A stretch of 64,000 nucleotides of DNA from an uncultured Alphaproteobacteria bacterium (GTDB lineage: Bacteria > Pseudomonadota > Alphaproteobacteria > Caulobacterales > Caulobacteraceae): positions 22,634 through 86,633 of the forward strand of contig CAIOSI010000035.1 in NCBI GenBank assembly GCA_903860975.1, given 5' to 3'. Both the position numbers and the translations under genes were made by a program. Below are positions 28,086 to 36,898 of the stretch, piece after piece. The notes beneath the pieces are model-generated. The model had not been told where the DNA came from and made no database searches. It saw nothing but the letters and a program-made list of their open reading frames with translations. How positions within the stretch are numbered: position 1 is the first letter of the stretch; each line of letters begins with the position of its first letter.

Positions 28086-28154
28086 GAAGATCGCTAAGTT
28101 GGGGCGGAGCGGCCCTCTCTAGAGCGCGTTGGCGAACCGGCCAACCCCAAGGCG

Positions 28155-29066
28155 TCAGGCGCTCGCGTTGTCTTCTTTCTTACGTCGAAGTTCGATGAGC
28201 CAAACGCAGCCCACCGAGACGAAGTAGAGGCCGACGATTGGGAAGGCGAGCAGCATTTGGCTGATCGGGTCCGGCGGCGTGATAAATGCGGCAACGACGA
28301 CAATGCCGGCGACGGCATAGCGCCAACCTGCCATCAGGGCCTTGGAGGTCACCAGGCCGGCAATGCCCAACAAAGTCAGGATCACAGGCAGTTGGAAGCA
28401 CAGGCCGAAGGCCAGCAGAAGAGTCGTCACGAGGTCCAGGTAAGCTGAAACCGCCGGCAACATTTCCACCGAAATGCCTGCTGTGTTCACGATCTGCTGG
28501 GACAAGGCGAACCAAAGCACAAAGGGCAGGATCGCGAAGTAGACCAAGGCCGCGCCGGTGATAAAAAGCAGGGGCGAGGCGACGAGGAACGGCAGGAAGG
28601 CGCGTCGCTCCGTCTTGTAAAGACCCGGCGCTACGAAGGCGTAGATCTGTTGGGCCAACACCGGGAAGCTGAGCGCGACGGCGCCCAGGGCCGCAAGCTT
28701 GACCTTGGTGAAGAAGAATTCGAGGGGCGAGGTGAAGACCATATGGGTCACCTGCCCGGCGACTGGCGGCGGCGGATTGATGCCCGCAAGGACCAGGAAC
28801 ATCTTCTTGGCCTCGATGAGAGGCGCCAAGAGCGCAAGCCCATGTGCCGGCGCATTACCGCTGTGATTTCGGATCGCCAAAATGCCGGCTGCGATCTGCA
28901 AGGGACGCAGCAGCTGCTGGTAGGCCAGGGTCGAGAACATGAAGCAGAAGATGAACGCGACGAAGAGCGCGATAACACAGGTGATCAACCTCGAGCGCAG
29001 CTCGATCAGGTGATCGAGCAAAGGCGCGCGGGATGACTCAATTTCGTCATCGTGCGTCTGGCTCAC
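28155..29066 (-). CDS. tatC: Sec-independent protein translocase TatC
   Basis: A 303-residue inner-membrane core of the Tat pathway, which exports folded twin-Arg proteins. Six transmembrane helices; the cytosolic N-terminus PLLDHLIELRSRL contains the conserved HLxELRxR signal-recognition motif, and the first periplasmic loop FTSPLEFFFTKVKLA follows, as in other TatC. Starts inside the tatB stop (4 nt overlap ATGA). The first periplasmic loop (about residues 45-100) seems longer than in E. coli TatC. Confidence 0.98.
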   Translation of the reverse strand: MSQTHDDEIESSRAPLLDHLIELRSRLITCVIALFVAFIFCFMFSTLAYQQLLRPLQIAAGILAIRNHSGNAPAHGLALLAPLIEAKKMFLVLAGINPPPPVAGQVTHMVFTSPLEFFFTKVKLAALGAVALSFPVLAQQIYAFVAPGLYKTERRAFLPFLVASPLLFITGAALVYFAILPFVLWFALSQQIVNTAGISVEMLPAVSAYLDLVTTLLLAFGLCFQLPVILTLLGIAGLVTSKALMAGWRYAVAGIVVVAAFITPPDPISQMLLAFPIVGLYFVSVGCVWLIELRRKKEDNASA

Positions 29067-29698
29067 GACGTTGACGCCTTACGGGTTCGCGGCTTGCTCG
29101 ACGCGGCAGCCTTGGCCGCGTTATCCTGGGCCAAGCCTTTGGACGAGGCCTTAACCGAGGTCTTTGAGGCCACACTCTTTGGGGTCACACGCTTCAGGGC
29201 CGCACCCTTTTGCTTCGCCGAAGGCTTAATCGCCCCCTTGTCCGCCGCCTTCGGCGCGGCAGATTTCCTGGCGGCAACCGCCTTGGGCGGCGTTTTTGCT
29301 GACGCCTTGCGGGTTCGAGGTTTTGAGGCTGGCGCGTCTTCAAGGTGCGAGGTCTGGGCCGCCACGAAGGGCGGACTTACCGGCGAATTCAGCTGAACGC
29401 CGACGTCGGCGAGACCCTGACTGATTTCATTGAAAGCCTGGTTCACTTCGGGCGCGTGGGTCGCGATGTCGGTCAGCTGACCATGCCTCATAGCCTCGAC
29501 TTCCTTGCGCAGTTCATCGAGTTCCGATTGGCGGGCCATTTCGTCGAAACTGGCGCGGAATTCGGCGGCCATGGATCGAACCTTGGCCATGAACTGCCCA
29601 AGCTTGCGCAGCAAAACGGGCAGGTCCTTCGGACCGACCACAATCAACGCCACAACAGCGGCGATCAGGAGTTCTAGGGCGCGCCCTTCAGGAAACAT
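29063..29698 (-). CDS. tatB: Twin-arginine translocase subunit TatB with a long Lys/Ala-rich tail
   Basis: A 211-residue Tat component that receives substrates together with TatC. The N-terminal TM helix ends in the conserved VVGPKDLPVLLRKLG (residues 20-34), followed by the amphipathic helix and a helical region to about residue 100. The tail (124-211) is basic and low-complexity, of Lys, Ala, Ser, Pro and Thr, and contains the nonapeptide SKPRTRKAS twice (125-133 and 201-209). It resembles a histone-H1-type tail; whether it binds DNA, lipid or protein is unknown. Confidence 0.95.
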   Translation of the reverse strand: MFPEGRALELLIAAVVALIVVGPKDLPVLLRKLGQFMAKVRSMAAEFRASFDEMARQSELDELRKEVEAMRHGQLTDIATHAPEVNQAFNEISQGLADVGVQLNSPVSPPFVAAQTSHLEDAPASKPRTRKASAKTPPKAVAARKSAAPKAADKGAIKPSAKQKGAALKRVTPKSVASKTSVKASSKGLAQDNAAKAAASSKPRTRKASTS

Positions 29699-29754
29699 GG
29701 AAATGGCTTAGCGTGGTTTCAGGCGCAGTGGAAACGCGTCTGCAAAATTCAGCG

Positions 29755-30009
29755 TCAAGCCTTCGACTTGGCGCGGGTCGAAGACGTCGTCTTGGAGGCG
29801 GAATTTTTGGCCGCAGTCTTGGGCAGCGGCTTTGCTGGCGGAGCCTCTTCCTCAACATGCGCCTCTTCTTCGCCCTTCAGGCCCTCGCGGAAAGCGCGGA
29901 TGCCCTTGGCCGTGTCCCCCATGATTCCGGAAATCTTGCCGCGACCGCCGAACAGCAGAAGGAGCACTACGGCCGCGAAAACGAGGTGCCAGACCGAAAG
30001 ACCGCCCAT
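29755..30009 (-). CDS. tatA: Twin-arginine translocase subunit TatA
   Basis: An 84-residue pore-forming Tat subunit. MGGLSVWHLVFAAVVLLLLF is the TM helix; the hinge FGGRGKISGIMGD and the amphipathic helix AKGIRAFREGL follow. The C-terminus is charged and Lys/Ala-rich. ATG 30009 is chosen because MGGLS is the usual alphaproteobacterial start and GGGAG lies about 10 nt upstream; a TTG at 30027 would add six residues. First of tatA-tatB-tatC, 110 bp after scpB. Confidence 0.95.
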   Translation of the reverse strand: MGGLSVWHLVFAAVVLLLLFGGRGKISGIMGDTAKGIRAFREGLKGEEEAHVEEEAPPAKPLPKTAAKNSASKTTSSTRAKSKA

Positions 30010-30119
30010 AGCGTCGAAAACTCCCAACCTGTCGCGCGATAGCGACCACCGATAAATCCAATCCTACGAGAATATATAGTCCGTGTCGTTAACGCGCGCC
30101 ACGCGGCATTGCCGCCCAG

Positions 30120-30764
30120 CTACGTTGTTTCTTCTCCCAGAAAATCGATGTGGAACTCTGGGGCATCACCCTCGTCCAGCGGGTCCTCGTCGGCGGCGAG
30201 TGCGTTCGGGTCCGGCACAGCGAAATCGGACGGCAGGTCTAGCGAAAGCAGGCCCGCAGCGCGCATCTCGGGCGCACCCGGCAGATCGCCGATGCTGGCC
30301 AGCCCATAGTGCGCCAAAAAGGCGTCTGTTGTGCCATAGGTGATGGGTCGGCCGGGCGTCCGGCGGCGCCCACGCATGCGGACCAGACCGAGCTCAAGCA
30401 GGACGTCCAGCGTCCCTTTACTCGCCTGGACGCCGCGAACCGCCTCGATCTCGGCTCGGGTTACCGGCTGATGGTAGGCGATGATGGCAAGCGTTTCCTG
30501 GGCTGCGCGGGACAGCCGGCGCGGTTCTTCGCGTTCGTCAGTCATCAGCCAGGCGAGATCGCCCGCCGTCTGGAACCGCCAGCGCTCAGCAACCGCGACC
30601 AATTCGACACCGCGACCCTGGTAACGCGCCTTCAGGGAGGCGATGGCTGCGGACACATCTGCGCCCTGCGGCAAGCGCTTGGCGAGGTCGGCGCCGCTCA
30701 GCGGGCCTGCCGCTGCAAACAACAGCGCCTCAACTTCACGTTCGGTGTCCGCCAGGTCGCTCAT
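30120..30764 (-). CDS. scpB: Segregation and condensation protein B
   Basis: A 214-residue winged-helix regulatory subunit of the SMC-ScpAB chromosome-condensation complex. Marks: EREVEALLFAAAGPL at the N-terminus, RAAQETLAIIAYHQPVTRAE with the EAVRGVQ that follows, and TPGRPITYGTTDAFLAHYGL near residue 145. The C-terminal tail is acidic (DEDPLDEGDAPEF). Its ATG overlaps the scpA stop by 4 nt, giving fixed-ratio synthesis of the two subunits. Confidence 0.97.
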   Translation of the reverse strand: MSDLADTEREVEALLFAAAGPLSGADLAKRLPQGADVSAAIASLKARYQGRGVELVAVAERWRFQTAGDLAWLMTDEREEPRRLSRAAQETLAIIAYHQPVTRAEIEAVRGVQASKGTLDVLLELGLVRMRGRRRTPGRPITYGTTDAFLAHYGLASIGDLPGAPEMRAAGLLSLDLPSDFAVPDPNALAADEDPLDEGDAPEFHIDFLGEETT

Positions 30765-31576
30765 GCGGCTGCCTTCGCCTTCTTGGCCCTTAAATATATG
30801 TCGGCGAAGGCCTCCAGCTGACGGGCTTCAAGGGCACCTTCCTTGACGAGCTCCAACCCTGCAGAAAGCGTCGAGGCGACATAGGAGGCTCGGCTTGGCC
30901 CGCTTGCCGGCGATCCGGCCCCGAAGGGCGCAACGCCCGTGAGCGGGGTCCAGCGCTCGAGATCCGGCAGCATTCTGCGCAGGCGATCGCGGGCCTCTTC
31001 CAGAGGATAGGCCGTGGGGATGGCCGGCGAATAACGCCGACTGGCATCCTTCGTGCGTTGGGCGATGTAGGCGCTCATTAGGCCGTAAAGGTCACCCTGA
31101 ATGCGATCCGACGGGATCACCTTGATCGCCTCCGGATCGCCGCGCCCAAAGACCTCACGGCCGAGTTGCGGGCAGGTGCGTAGGGCCTCGGCGGCTGTGC
31201 GCATCGCGTCAAGCTTGGCGAGGCGGAAGGCCAGCCGGGCCGCGATTTCCTCGGCCGGCGCTTCGTCGGCTTTGGGCTGTTCGGGCTTTGGCAGCAACAG
31301 CCGGGATTTCAGGTAGGCCAGCCACGAAGCCATCACCAGGTAATCAGCGGCGAGCGAAAATTGCTGGCGTCGCGCCTGCTGCACGAAGGCCAAGTACTGC
31401 TCGGCGAGCTTAAGGACGCTAAGCTTCAGCAGGTCTACCTTCTGACTGCGGGCCAGCGCCAGCAGCACATGCAGCGGACCTTCGTAGCCATCGATATCAA
31501 CGATCAGCGCCTGGCCGTCCTCAGCGGCCGATTTCGCAGCGTCAAAATCCAGGTTGGGCTGGAATGTTCCGCTCAT
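30761..31576 (-). CDS. scpA: Segregation and condensation protein A
   Basis: A 271-residue kleisin of the SMC complex. The N-terminal domain opens with IDGYEGPLHVLLALARSQKVDL, the hallmark of the family, followed by YLVMASWLAYLKSRLLLP. The C-terminal winged helix is at about 220-271, with LVKEGALEARQLEAFADIYL. The start overlaps the nagZ stop by one base. Encoding scpA next to nagZ and a SPOR-domain gene is a common alphaproteobacterial order. Confidence 0.97.
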   Translation of the reverse strand: MSGTFQPNLDFDAAKSAAEDGQALIVDIDGYEGPLHVLLALARSQKVDLLKLSVLKLAEQYLAFVQQARRQQFSLAADYLVMASWLAYLKSRLLLPKPEQPKADEAPAEEIAARLAFRLAKLDAMRTAAEALRTCPQLGREVFGRGDPEAIKVIPSDRIQGDLYGLMSAYIAQRTKDASRRYSPAIPTAYPLEEARDRLRRMLPDLERWTPLTGVAPFGAGSPASGPSRASYVASTLSAGLELVKEGALEARQLEAFADIYLRAKKAKAAA

Positions 31577-32598
31577 CAGACGAACTTTCCGCCGAACGCC
31601 GCATCGAACCGCGCGCGGCCCTCGGCGACATCGAAGGGCTCCGCGGTCCGGGCCAGCCGCGCCATCGCCGACTTAGCCCGCGCCGCTGCCCTTCCCTTCA
31701 ACTCGCCTGCGCCAGCAACGACGGCCTTCATCTCTGTCATCGAGCCGTTGCAATGCAGGACGACATCACAGCCTGCCGCTCGGGAAGCCTGGGCCCGCTC
31801 GGTAAAGTCGCCAGCAAGCGCCTTCATCGACAAATCGTCCGTCATCACCAGACCGTCAAACCCGATCGCGCCGCGGACGATGCGCCGCATCGCCTTCTTG
31901 GAGGTGGTCGCGGGTCGTTTCTTGTCCACCGCCGTATAAATCACGTGCGCGGTCATCGCCATGGGCATGTCAGAGAGCACGCGGAAGGGCGCGAAATCGC
32001 AGCGATCCAAATCCTCAAGGCTCGCATCCACCACCGGCAGCTCAAGATGACTGTCAGCAATGGCTCGGCCGTGGCCGGGGATATGCTTGATGACCGGCAG
32101 GACTCCGCCGGCGATGAGGCCTTCTGCGGCCGCTCGCCCGAGCATCGCAACCTCATCTGGGGTCTGGCCATAGGCGCGGTCGCCAATAATCTCATGCCCC
32201 GCCGGATCCGGCACATCCAGCACCGGCACGCAATCGACGTTGATCCCCAAAACGGCCAGGTCGTGGGCCATCAAACGCGCGCCCAAACGGGTGATCTCGC
32301 GGCGGGTCAGTGGGTCGTTTCCGGCGAGTTCACCGTAGGCCCGACCAGGTGGGAAGCGGCCCCAGTGCGGCGGGCCCAGGCGCTGCACGCGCCCGCCTTC
32401 CTGATCAATCAGCACCGGCGCATCCGAACGGCCGACCGTGTCGCGAAGGGCTGCGACCAGCGCCCGGACCTGATCGGGATTGTCCACATTGCGGCCGAAT
32501 AGGATGAAGCCCCAAGGCTTCACACGCCGGAAAAAAGCTCGCTCCTCCGGCGTTAGAACTTGGCCCGAGCAGCCCAATATGACTGCGGTGACGCTCAT
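31576..32598 (-). CDS. nagZ: Beta-N-acetylhexosaminidase
   Basis: A 340-residue glycoside hydrolase family 3 enzyme for peptidoglycan recycling; it removes GlcNAc from anhydro-muropeptides in the cytosol. The catalytic loop KHIPGHGRAIADSH contains the conserved His, and the nucleophile Asp is in GLVMTDDLSMKAL. No signal peptide is seen, consistent with the recycling role. Starts 7 bp after the SPOR-protein gene. Confidence 0.95.
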   Translation of the reverse strand: MSVTAVILGCSGQVLTPEERAFFRRVKPWGFILFGRNVDNPDQVRALVAALRDTVGRSDAPVLIDQEGGRVQRLGPPHWGRFPPGRAYGELAGNDPLTRREITRLGARLMAHDLAVLGINVDCVPVLDVPDPAGHEIIGDRAYGQTPDEVAMLGRAAAEGLIAGGVLPVIKHIPGHGRAIADSHLELPVVDASLEDLDRCDFAPFRVLSDMPMAMTAHVIYTAVDKKRPATTSKKAMRRIVRGAIGFDGLVMTDDLSMKALAGDFTERAQASRAAGCDVVLHCNGSMTEMKAVVAGAGELKGRAAARAKSAMARLARTAEPFDVAEGRARFDAAFGGKFV

Positions 32599-32605
32599 CG
32601 CAGGC

Positions 32606-33514
32606 TCACTTGACGAAGCACGCTTTCCCGACGGCCTTCAGGTTGTCGCAGAAGGCCTTCGCCGCGTCACGGCTGGCAAAGCCGGTGACCTGTGTGCGGA
32701 ACAAGGTCTTGCCGTCCCGGTCTACTTTCTCAACGCTCTTGCCTTTGCCTGCAGCCGCCCCTGGCGCAACGGCGGCAGCCTCGCTCCAGCCCTTATCGGC
32801 CAAGGCCTGGGAAGAGAATGCGCCGATTTGAACAGCGGCCACCCCGACAGCACCGGCGCTCGATGCGGATGGCTTGGCCTGCGGCGCGCTGGGCTTGGGC
32901 GTGGCGGGCCCAGCCGTCCTAGCGGCGGGAGCTGGCGCAGGCTTAGCTGCGGGCGCTTCAGCCTTTTGTGTCGGCTTCTGCGCGGGCGTCTCGGCTTTGG
33001 CGACCTGAACCGGCTTGGCCGGAGCCGGTGGCTGGCTCGGGATAGACGGCCGTAGCGGCGGGATCGCGGCTGCAGGCGTGGCTGGTTTCGGTGGCGTTTC
33101 GGGCACAGCTGGGGTCAGGACAAGGTGCTCTGGCGCAGGCGGCGGCAAGGCGCCCCCCCGAGCCTGCGGCTGCTCCGGCGGTGGCATAAATTGCGGCGCG
33201 CCAGCGACGACGGCCTTACCGCCTTCGGTTTTGTAAATTTGCAGGCCGGCCGCCGGGTCCTGCGGTTGCGCCTCGGCCGGTGGCGGGGCTTTCATGCCGG
33301 CCACCGCTGCGCCGACCGTCTGCGGCGGTTGGCCGGCGTGACGCACGCCTGAACGGTAGAAAACCACGATCGCCGCGGCCAAGCCCAACAGGACCAGAAC
33401 AGAAGTGATCAGCGTGAACGGCATCGGCCGGTCGCCGCGCACCGGCTGACGCGCATCAAATGTTAGCGGGGTGTCGGTCGGAGGCGTGTAGGCGCCGCGC
33501 TCTTGGTCAGGCAT
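32606..33514 (-). CDS. SPOR-domain protein with one transmembrane helix
   Basis: A 302-residue bitopic protein. A short cytosolic part is followed by a TM helix (LITSVLVLLGLAAAIVVFY, about residues 34-52). A long Pro/Ala/Lys linker (about 70-215) is followed by a C-terminal SPOR domain (VGVAAVQIGAFSSQALADKG to AFCDNLKAVGKACFVK). SPOR domains bind denuded septal peptidoglycan, so a place at the division site is expected. First gene of the long minus-strand chain down to dipM, with a 278-bp divergent promoter region in front. FtsN-like in layout only. Confidence 0.9.
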   Translation of the reverse strand: MPDQERGAYTPPTDTPLTFDARQPVRGDRPMPFTLITSVLVLLGLAAAIVVFYRSGVRHAGQPPQTVGAAVAGMKAPPPAEAQPQDPAAGLQIYKTEGGKAVVAGAPQFMPPPEQPQARGGALPPPAPEHLVLTPAVPETPPKPATPAAAIPPLRPSIPSQPPAPAKPVQVAKAETPAQKPTQKAEAPAAKPAPAPAARTAGPATPKPSAPQAKPSASSAGAVGVAAVQIGAFSSQALADKGWSEAAAVAPGAAAGKGKSVEKVDRDGKTLFRTQVTGFASRDAAKAFCDNLKAVGKACFVK

Positions 33515-33792
33515 CGAAGGCTCCCGCAGTGGCGCGCCGAAGACGCGAATCGCGCGCTGGAGGCGTCAGTCTAACCGAGCGGACAGTCGTCGCCCCGCCT
33601 TGGCCACCCTTTTTCTGTGGGCGGACACCGAGTCCAATGTGCGGCCGCAACAACATATCGGCCGATGAACGAGTCAGGACGCGCCGAAAGACCTCGCTGA
33701 AATATGATTCTTATAGGAAGATCCGTCGGCATCGGCCGTGATCTCGCGTATCGCGACGAGCCGTCATTTACCGACACCCAGGGCCCATTTGA

Positions 33793-35079
33793 ATGCTCGC
33801 GAACCAGGACAAACGTGTGCGCGAGCTGGTGGGCGCGGCCACAGCAGCCCTTGAGAGTGGTCGCCAGCTGGATGCCGAACGATTGCTCCGGCAAGCCGAG
33901 GCGGAAGCGCCGGAGCATCCGCTTGTCCTAAACGAAATTGGCAAGCGAAAGTTGCTCAGCGGCGACGCGACCGGCGCCTTACTTGTTCTCGAGCAGGCGG
34001 TGAAGGCTGAGCCGGAGTCCTCGTCTCTATGGCTAAACTTATCGACGGCCTTCCGGAACCTGGGTCGAAGCGACGAAGAGCTATTTGCGCTCAACAAGGC
34101 GCTCGCGCTGGAGCCCACCAATATGCGGGCTCTACTGCAGGCAGGTGCGCTTCATGAGCGTCTCAGCAACACTAAGGCTGCCGCAGCGACTTACCGAAAG
34201 GCGCTGTCGATGTTGCCACCAAATGTTCAGCTACCACCCGACACGCGGCAGATCTTCGATCACGCCAGGGCCGTGGTCGACGCTAACGGCCAGGCGCTTT
34301 CAGCCTTTCTGGAGACCCAGCTCAGCGACGTACGTGCGCAGCACCCGAACGAGTCGCTGAGCCGGTTTGACAAGTCGCTGGCGACGTTTCTGCAGAAGCG
34401 GCGCGTGTTCCGACCGCAACCGACCTTTATCTATGTGCCCGAATTGCCGGCTATCGAGTTCTATGAGCGCGCGGACTTCCCCTGGCTCGACCAAATCGAG
34501 GCCGCCACCGACGACATCCGTGCGGAGCTAATCAATGTGCTTGCCGAGGGTCCCTCGGCGCTGGAGCCCTATGTTTCCACCCAAGCGACGCCAGACGAAA
34601 AATGGCGAGCGCTCAACAACTCCCGCAGTTGGGGCGTCTACTACCTATGGAAGGCCGGCGAAGGGATCTCCGAGAACATGGCTCGCTGTCCGCGAACGGT
34701 GGCGGCCTTATCGTGCTGGCCCAAATGTGAACTGCCAGGTTCCGCGCCGACGGCGGTCTTCTCGATCCTTGAGCCCAGGACCCGCATTCCGCCCCATACC
34801 GGGGTCAACAATGCGCGTCTGCTTTGTCATCTGCCGTTGATCGTCCCTCCGAACTGCGGGTTCCGCGTGGGCGCTGAAACGCGTCAGTGGGAGCCGGGCA
34901 AGGCCTTTGTCTTTGACGACACCATCGAGCACGAAGCGTGGAACAATAGCGATTACACCCGCGCGGTTCTGATCTTCGACATCTGGAACCCCTACACGAC
35001 GCAGGCTGAGCGCGAGATGGTCAGCGCGCTTACCATTGGGGTCGAGAAATTTTACGGCGAGCTTCCGTCGTATCTCTGA
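33793..35079 (+). CDS. TPR-repeat protein with aspartyl/asparaginyl beta-hydroxylase domain
   Basis: A 428-residue fusion. About three TPR repeats fill residues 1-135 (GRQLDAERLLRQAEAEAPEH, ATGALLVLEQAVKAEPESS, RSDEELFALNKALALEPTN). The C-terminal Asp/Asn hydroxylase domain (about 230-425) is a Fe(II)/2-oxoglutarate double-stranded beta-helix: iron ligand His in RIPPHTGVNNARLLCHLPL, second His in DDTIEHEAWNNS, and an Arg downstream for 2-oxoglutarate (YTRAVLIFDIW). The substrate is unknown; TPRs suggest a protein target. Cytosolic, no signal peptide. Stands alone, divergent from the SPOR gene. Confidence 0.9.
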   Translation: MLANQDKRVRELVGAATAALESGRQLDAERLLRQAEAEAPEHPLVLNEIGKRKLLSGDATGALLVLEQAVKAEPESSSLWLNLSTAFRNLGRSDEELFALNKALALEPTNMRALLQAGALHERLSNTKAAAATYRKALSMLPPNVQLPPDTRQIFDHARAVVDANGQALSAFLETQLSDVRAQHPNESLSRFDKSLATFLQKRRVFRPQPTFIYVPELPAIEFYERADFPWLDQIEAATDDIRAELINVLAEGPSALEPYVSTQATPDEKWRALNNSRSWGVYYLWKAGEGISENMARCPRTVAALSCWPKCELPGSAPTAVFSILEPRTRIPPHTGVNNARLLCHLPLIVPPNCGFRVGAETRQWEPGKAFVFDDTIEHEAWNNSDYTRAVLIFDIWNPYTTQAEREMVSALTIGVEKFYGELPSYL

Positions 35080-35085
35080 CCCGGC

Positions 35086-36264
35086 CTAGTGCAGTGAATC
35101 CAAGTGGAAGAGCTTTCGATGCTCTTCGATGGCGTAGCGATCGGTCATGCCCGCGATGTAATCGCAGACCACCCTGGCGCAGCCAGCTTGGTCGCGACCT
35201 TGGGTCCGGGCATACCATTCGGCCGGCAACACGTCCGGCTCGCCCATGAACAGTACGAACATCTCGGCCAGCATCCGCCGGGCCTGACTACGCGTGCGGT
35301 TGACCTTCCAGTGCCGGTACATCCGCTCCATGAGAAAAGCGCGCAGTGCCGAAAGATCTTCCACCATCGCCCGCGAAAAAGCCACGAGGGCGTGGTCAAG
35401 CACTCGAACGTCCTCGGGGGAGCCGACATTGTCGGCCAAAGCGCGCCGCCGCGTTTCGGTCAGAACATCGTCGGCCATGGCGCCTATCATCCGGCGGACG
35501 GCTTCGAGCCGTAGAATGCCGACATCGCAACCCGGATAATCAGCCACAGCGCTCACCACATGTGGGCCGATCAGCGGGATATCGCGCAGCTCGTCGAGCT
35601 GGAAAAGGCCCGCTTGCACCCCGTCATCCACGTCGTGATTATTGTAGGCGATATCGTCGGCCAGGGCGGCGACCTGGGCTTCTGCTGAGGCCCAGCCATC
35701 AAGCCGCAGGCCATATTCGACGTCGAACTCGGCAATCGCGCTCCACGATGGGCGTTCTAGCTTATCGGTCACCGGACCGTTGTGCTTGATAATGCCTTCA
35801 AGGGTTTCCCAAGTCAGGTTCAAGCCCTCGAAACGCGGATAGCGGCGCTCCAGCTTCGTGACGACCCGGAAGGTCTGAACGTTATGATCGAACCCACCAA
35901 ATGCCTGCATTTGGATCTGCAGCTCATCTTCGCCCGCATGCCCGAACGGCGGATGGCCGAGGTCGTGGGCCAAGGCGATGGTCTCGGCGAGATCGGCGTC
36001 TAGGCCCAAAGCCGTCGCCAGCGACCGGGCGATCTGGGCAACCTCGAGCGAATGGGTCAGCCGGGTGCGGAAGTGGTCGCCCTCGTGAGCCACGAAGACC
36101 TGGGTCTTCTCTTTCAACCTGCGGAAGGCCGAGCAATGAATGATCCGGTCGCGGTCACGCGCAAAGGGGGTGCGCGTCAGGCTCTCGGCCTCGGCGACCT
36201 TCCGACCCCGTGATTTCGAGGCGTCTTCTGCATAGGGAGCCTTGGTTGGGATCATGAAATCCAT
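35086..36264 (-). CDS. dgt: Deoxyguanosinetriphosphate triphosphohydrolase-like protein
   Basis: A 392-residue HD-domain dNTP triphosphohydrolase that cleaves dNTPs to nucleosides and triphosphate. The catalytic motif is [15 protein letters not shown] (His-Asp pair, residues about 93-108); [15 protein letters not shown] carries the first conserved His, and [16 protein letters not shown] the last Asp. The length fits the type 2 subfamily. Divergent from erpA across 82 bp, a typical alphaproteobacterial neighbourhood. Its stop is 6 bp from the convergent hydroxylase gene. Confidence 0.95.
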   Translation of the reverse strand: MDFMIPTKAPYAEDASKSRGRKVAEAESLTRTPFARDRDRIIHCSAFRRLKEKTQVFVAHEGDHFRTRLTHSLEVAQIARSLATALGLDADLAETIALAHDLGHPPFGHAGEDELQIQMQAFGGFDHNVQTFRVVTKLERRYPRFEGLNLTWETLEGIIKHNGPVTDKLERPSWSAIAEFDVEYGLRLDGWASAEAQVAALADDIAYNNHDVDDGVQAGLFQLDELRDIPLIGPHVVSAVADYPGCDVGILRLEAVRRMIGAMADDVLTETRRRALADNVGSPEDVRVLDHALVAFSRAMVEDLSALRAFLMERMYRHWKVNRTRSQARRMLAEMFVLFMGEPDVLPAEWYARTQGRDQAGCARVVCDYIAGMTDRYAIEEHRKLFHLDSLH

Positions 36265-36346
36265 CTATCCAGCGGTATATGCGTCCCAGGGCTTGGTCGA
36301 AACCGCGGACGCCCTCATATAGAGTAGACGTTTCATTCGTCTAACC

Positions 36347-36682
36347 GTGATGACCTCAAGCACTCTGACCCTCAGCCCTTCGGCCGCGCAGCGCATCCAC
36401 GCCATCGGTAAGGCCGAAGGAAAGAGGGTTATGTTGCGCGTGGCCGTGGAAGGCGGTGGCTGTTCCGGTTTCCAGTACCAGTTCGATCTGGTCGAAGACG
36501 CCCAGCCTGACGACCTTCGGATTGAGCGTGACGGCGCCGCAGCCCTGGTCGACGAGATGTCCCTGGTCCTTCTGAAGGGCTCAGAGATCGATTTTGTCGA
36601 CGAGTTGGCCGGAGCTGAGTTCAAAATTCGCAACCCCAATGCCAAATCCAGCTGCGGATGCGGCGTCAGCTTCTCCATCTGA
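36347..36682 (+). CDS. erpA: Iron-sulfur cluster insertion protein ErpA
   Basis: A 111-residue A-type carrier that delivers Fe-S clusters to apo-enzymes. All three cluster cysteines are present: GGGCSGFQY and the CGCG pair in SSCGCGVSFSI. ATG 36347 gives MMTSSTLTLSPSAAQRI; a second Met follows at once and could be the true start. It lies in the dgt-erpA-xth order common in this class. Confidence 0.95.
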   Translation: MMTSSTLTLSPSAAQRIHAIGKAEGKRVMLRVAVEGGGCSGFQYQFDLVEDAQPDDLRIERDGAAALVDEMSLVLLKGSEIDFVDELAGAEFKIRNPNAKSSCGCGVSFSI

Positions 36683-36898
36683 GTAGCCCCCCGGCCTATA
36701 AAGCCCGCCTGAGGCCGAGCATCCTGGAGCGCAACCCCCTCCACGAATTCGGGGGAAGATCACAAGGCGAAGTTGGCTCCGGATGGCAAGGCGCTCAACG
36801 GGACCTGAGAAAAGGGTGCTGCTTTGCCACGGGCACTCACCAAATAGCCGGCGACCAAGTAAGACCTCTGCTCACAGGATTTATTTGGGATTCTCTCG

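Noticed and set aside
31564..32502. 312-residue plus-strand frame over nagZ
   Set aside because: Antisense shadow; nagZ is supported by its catalytic motifs.
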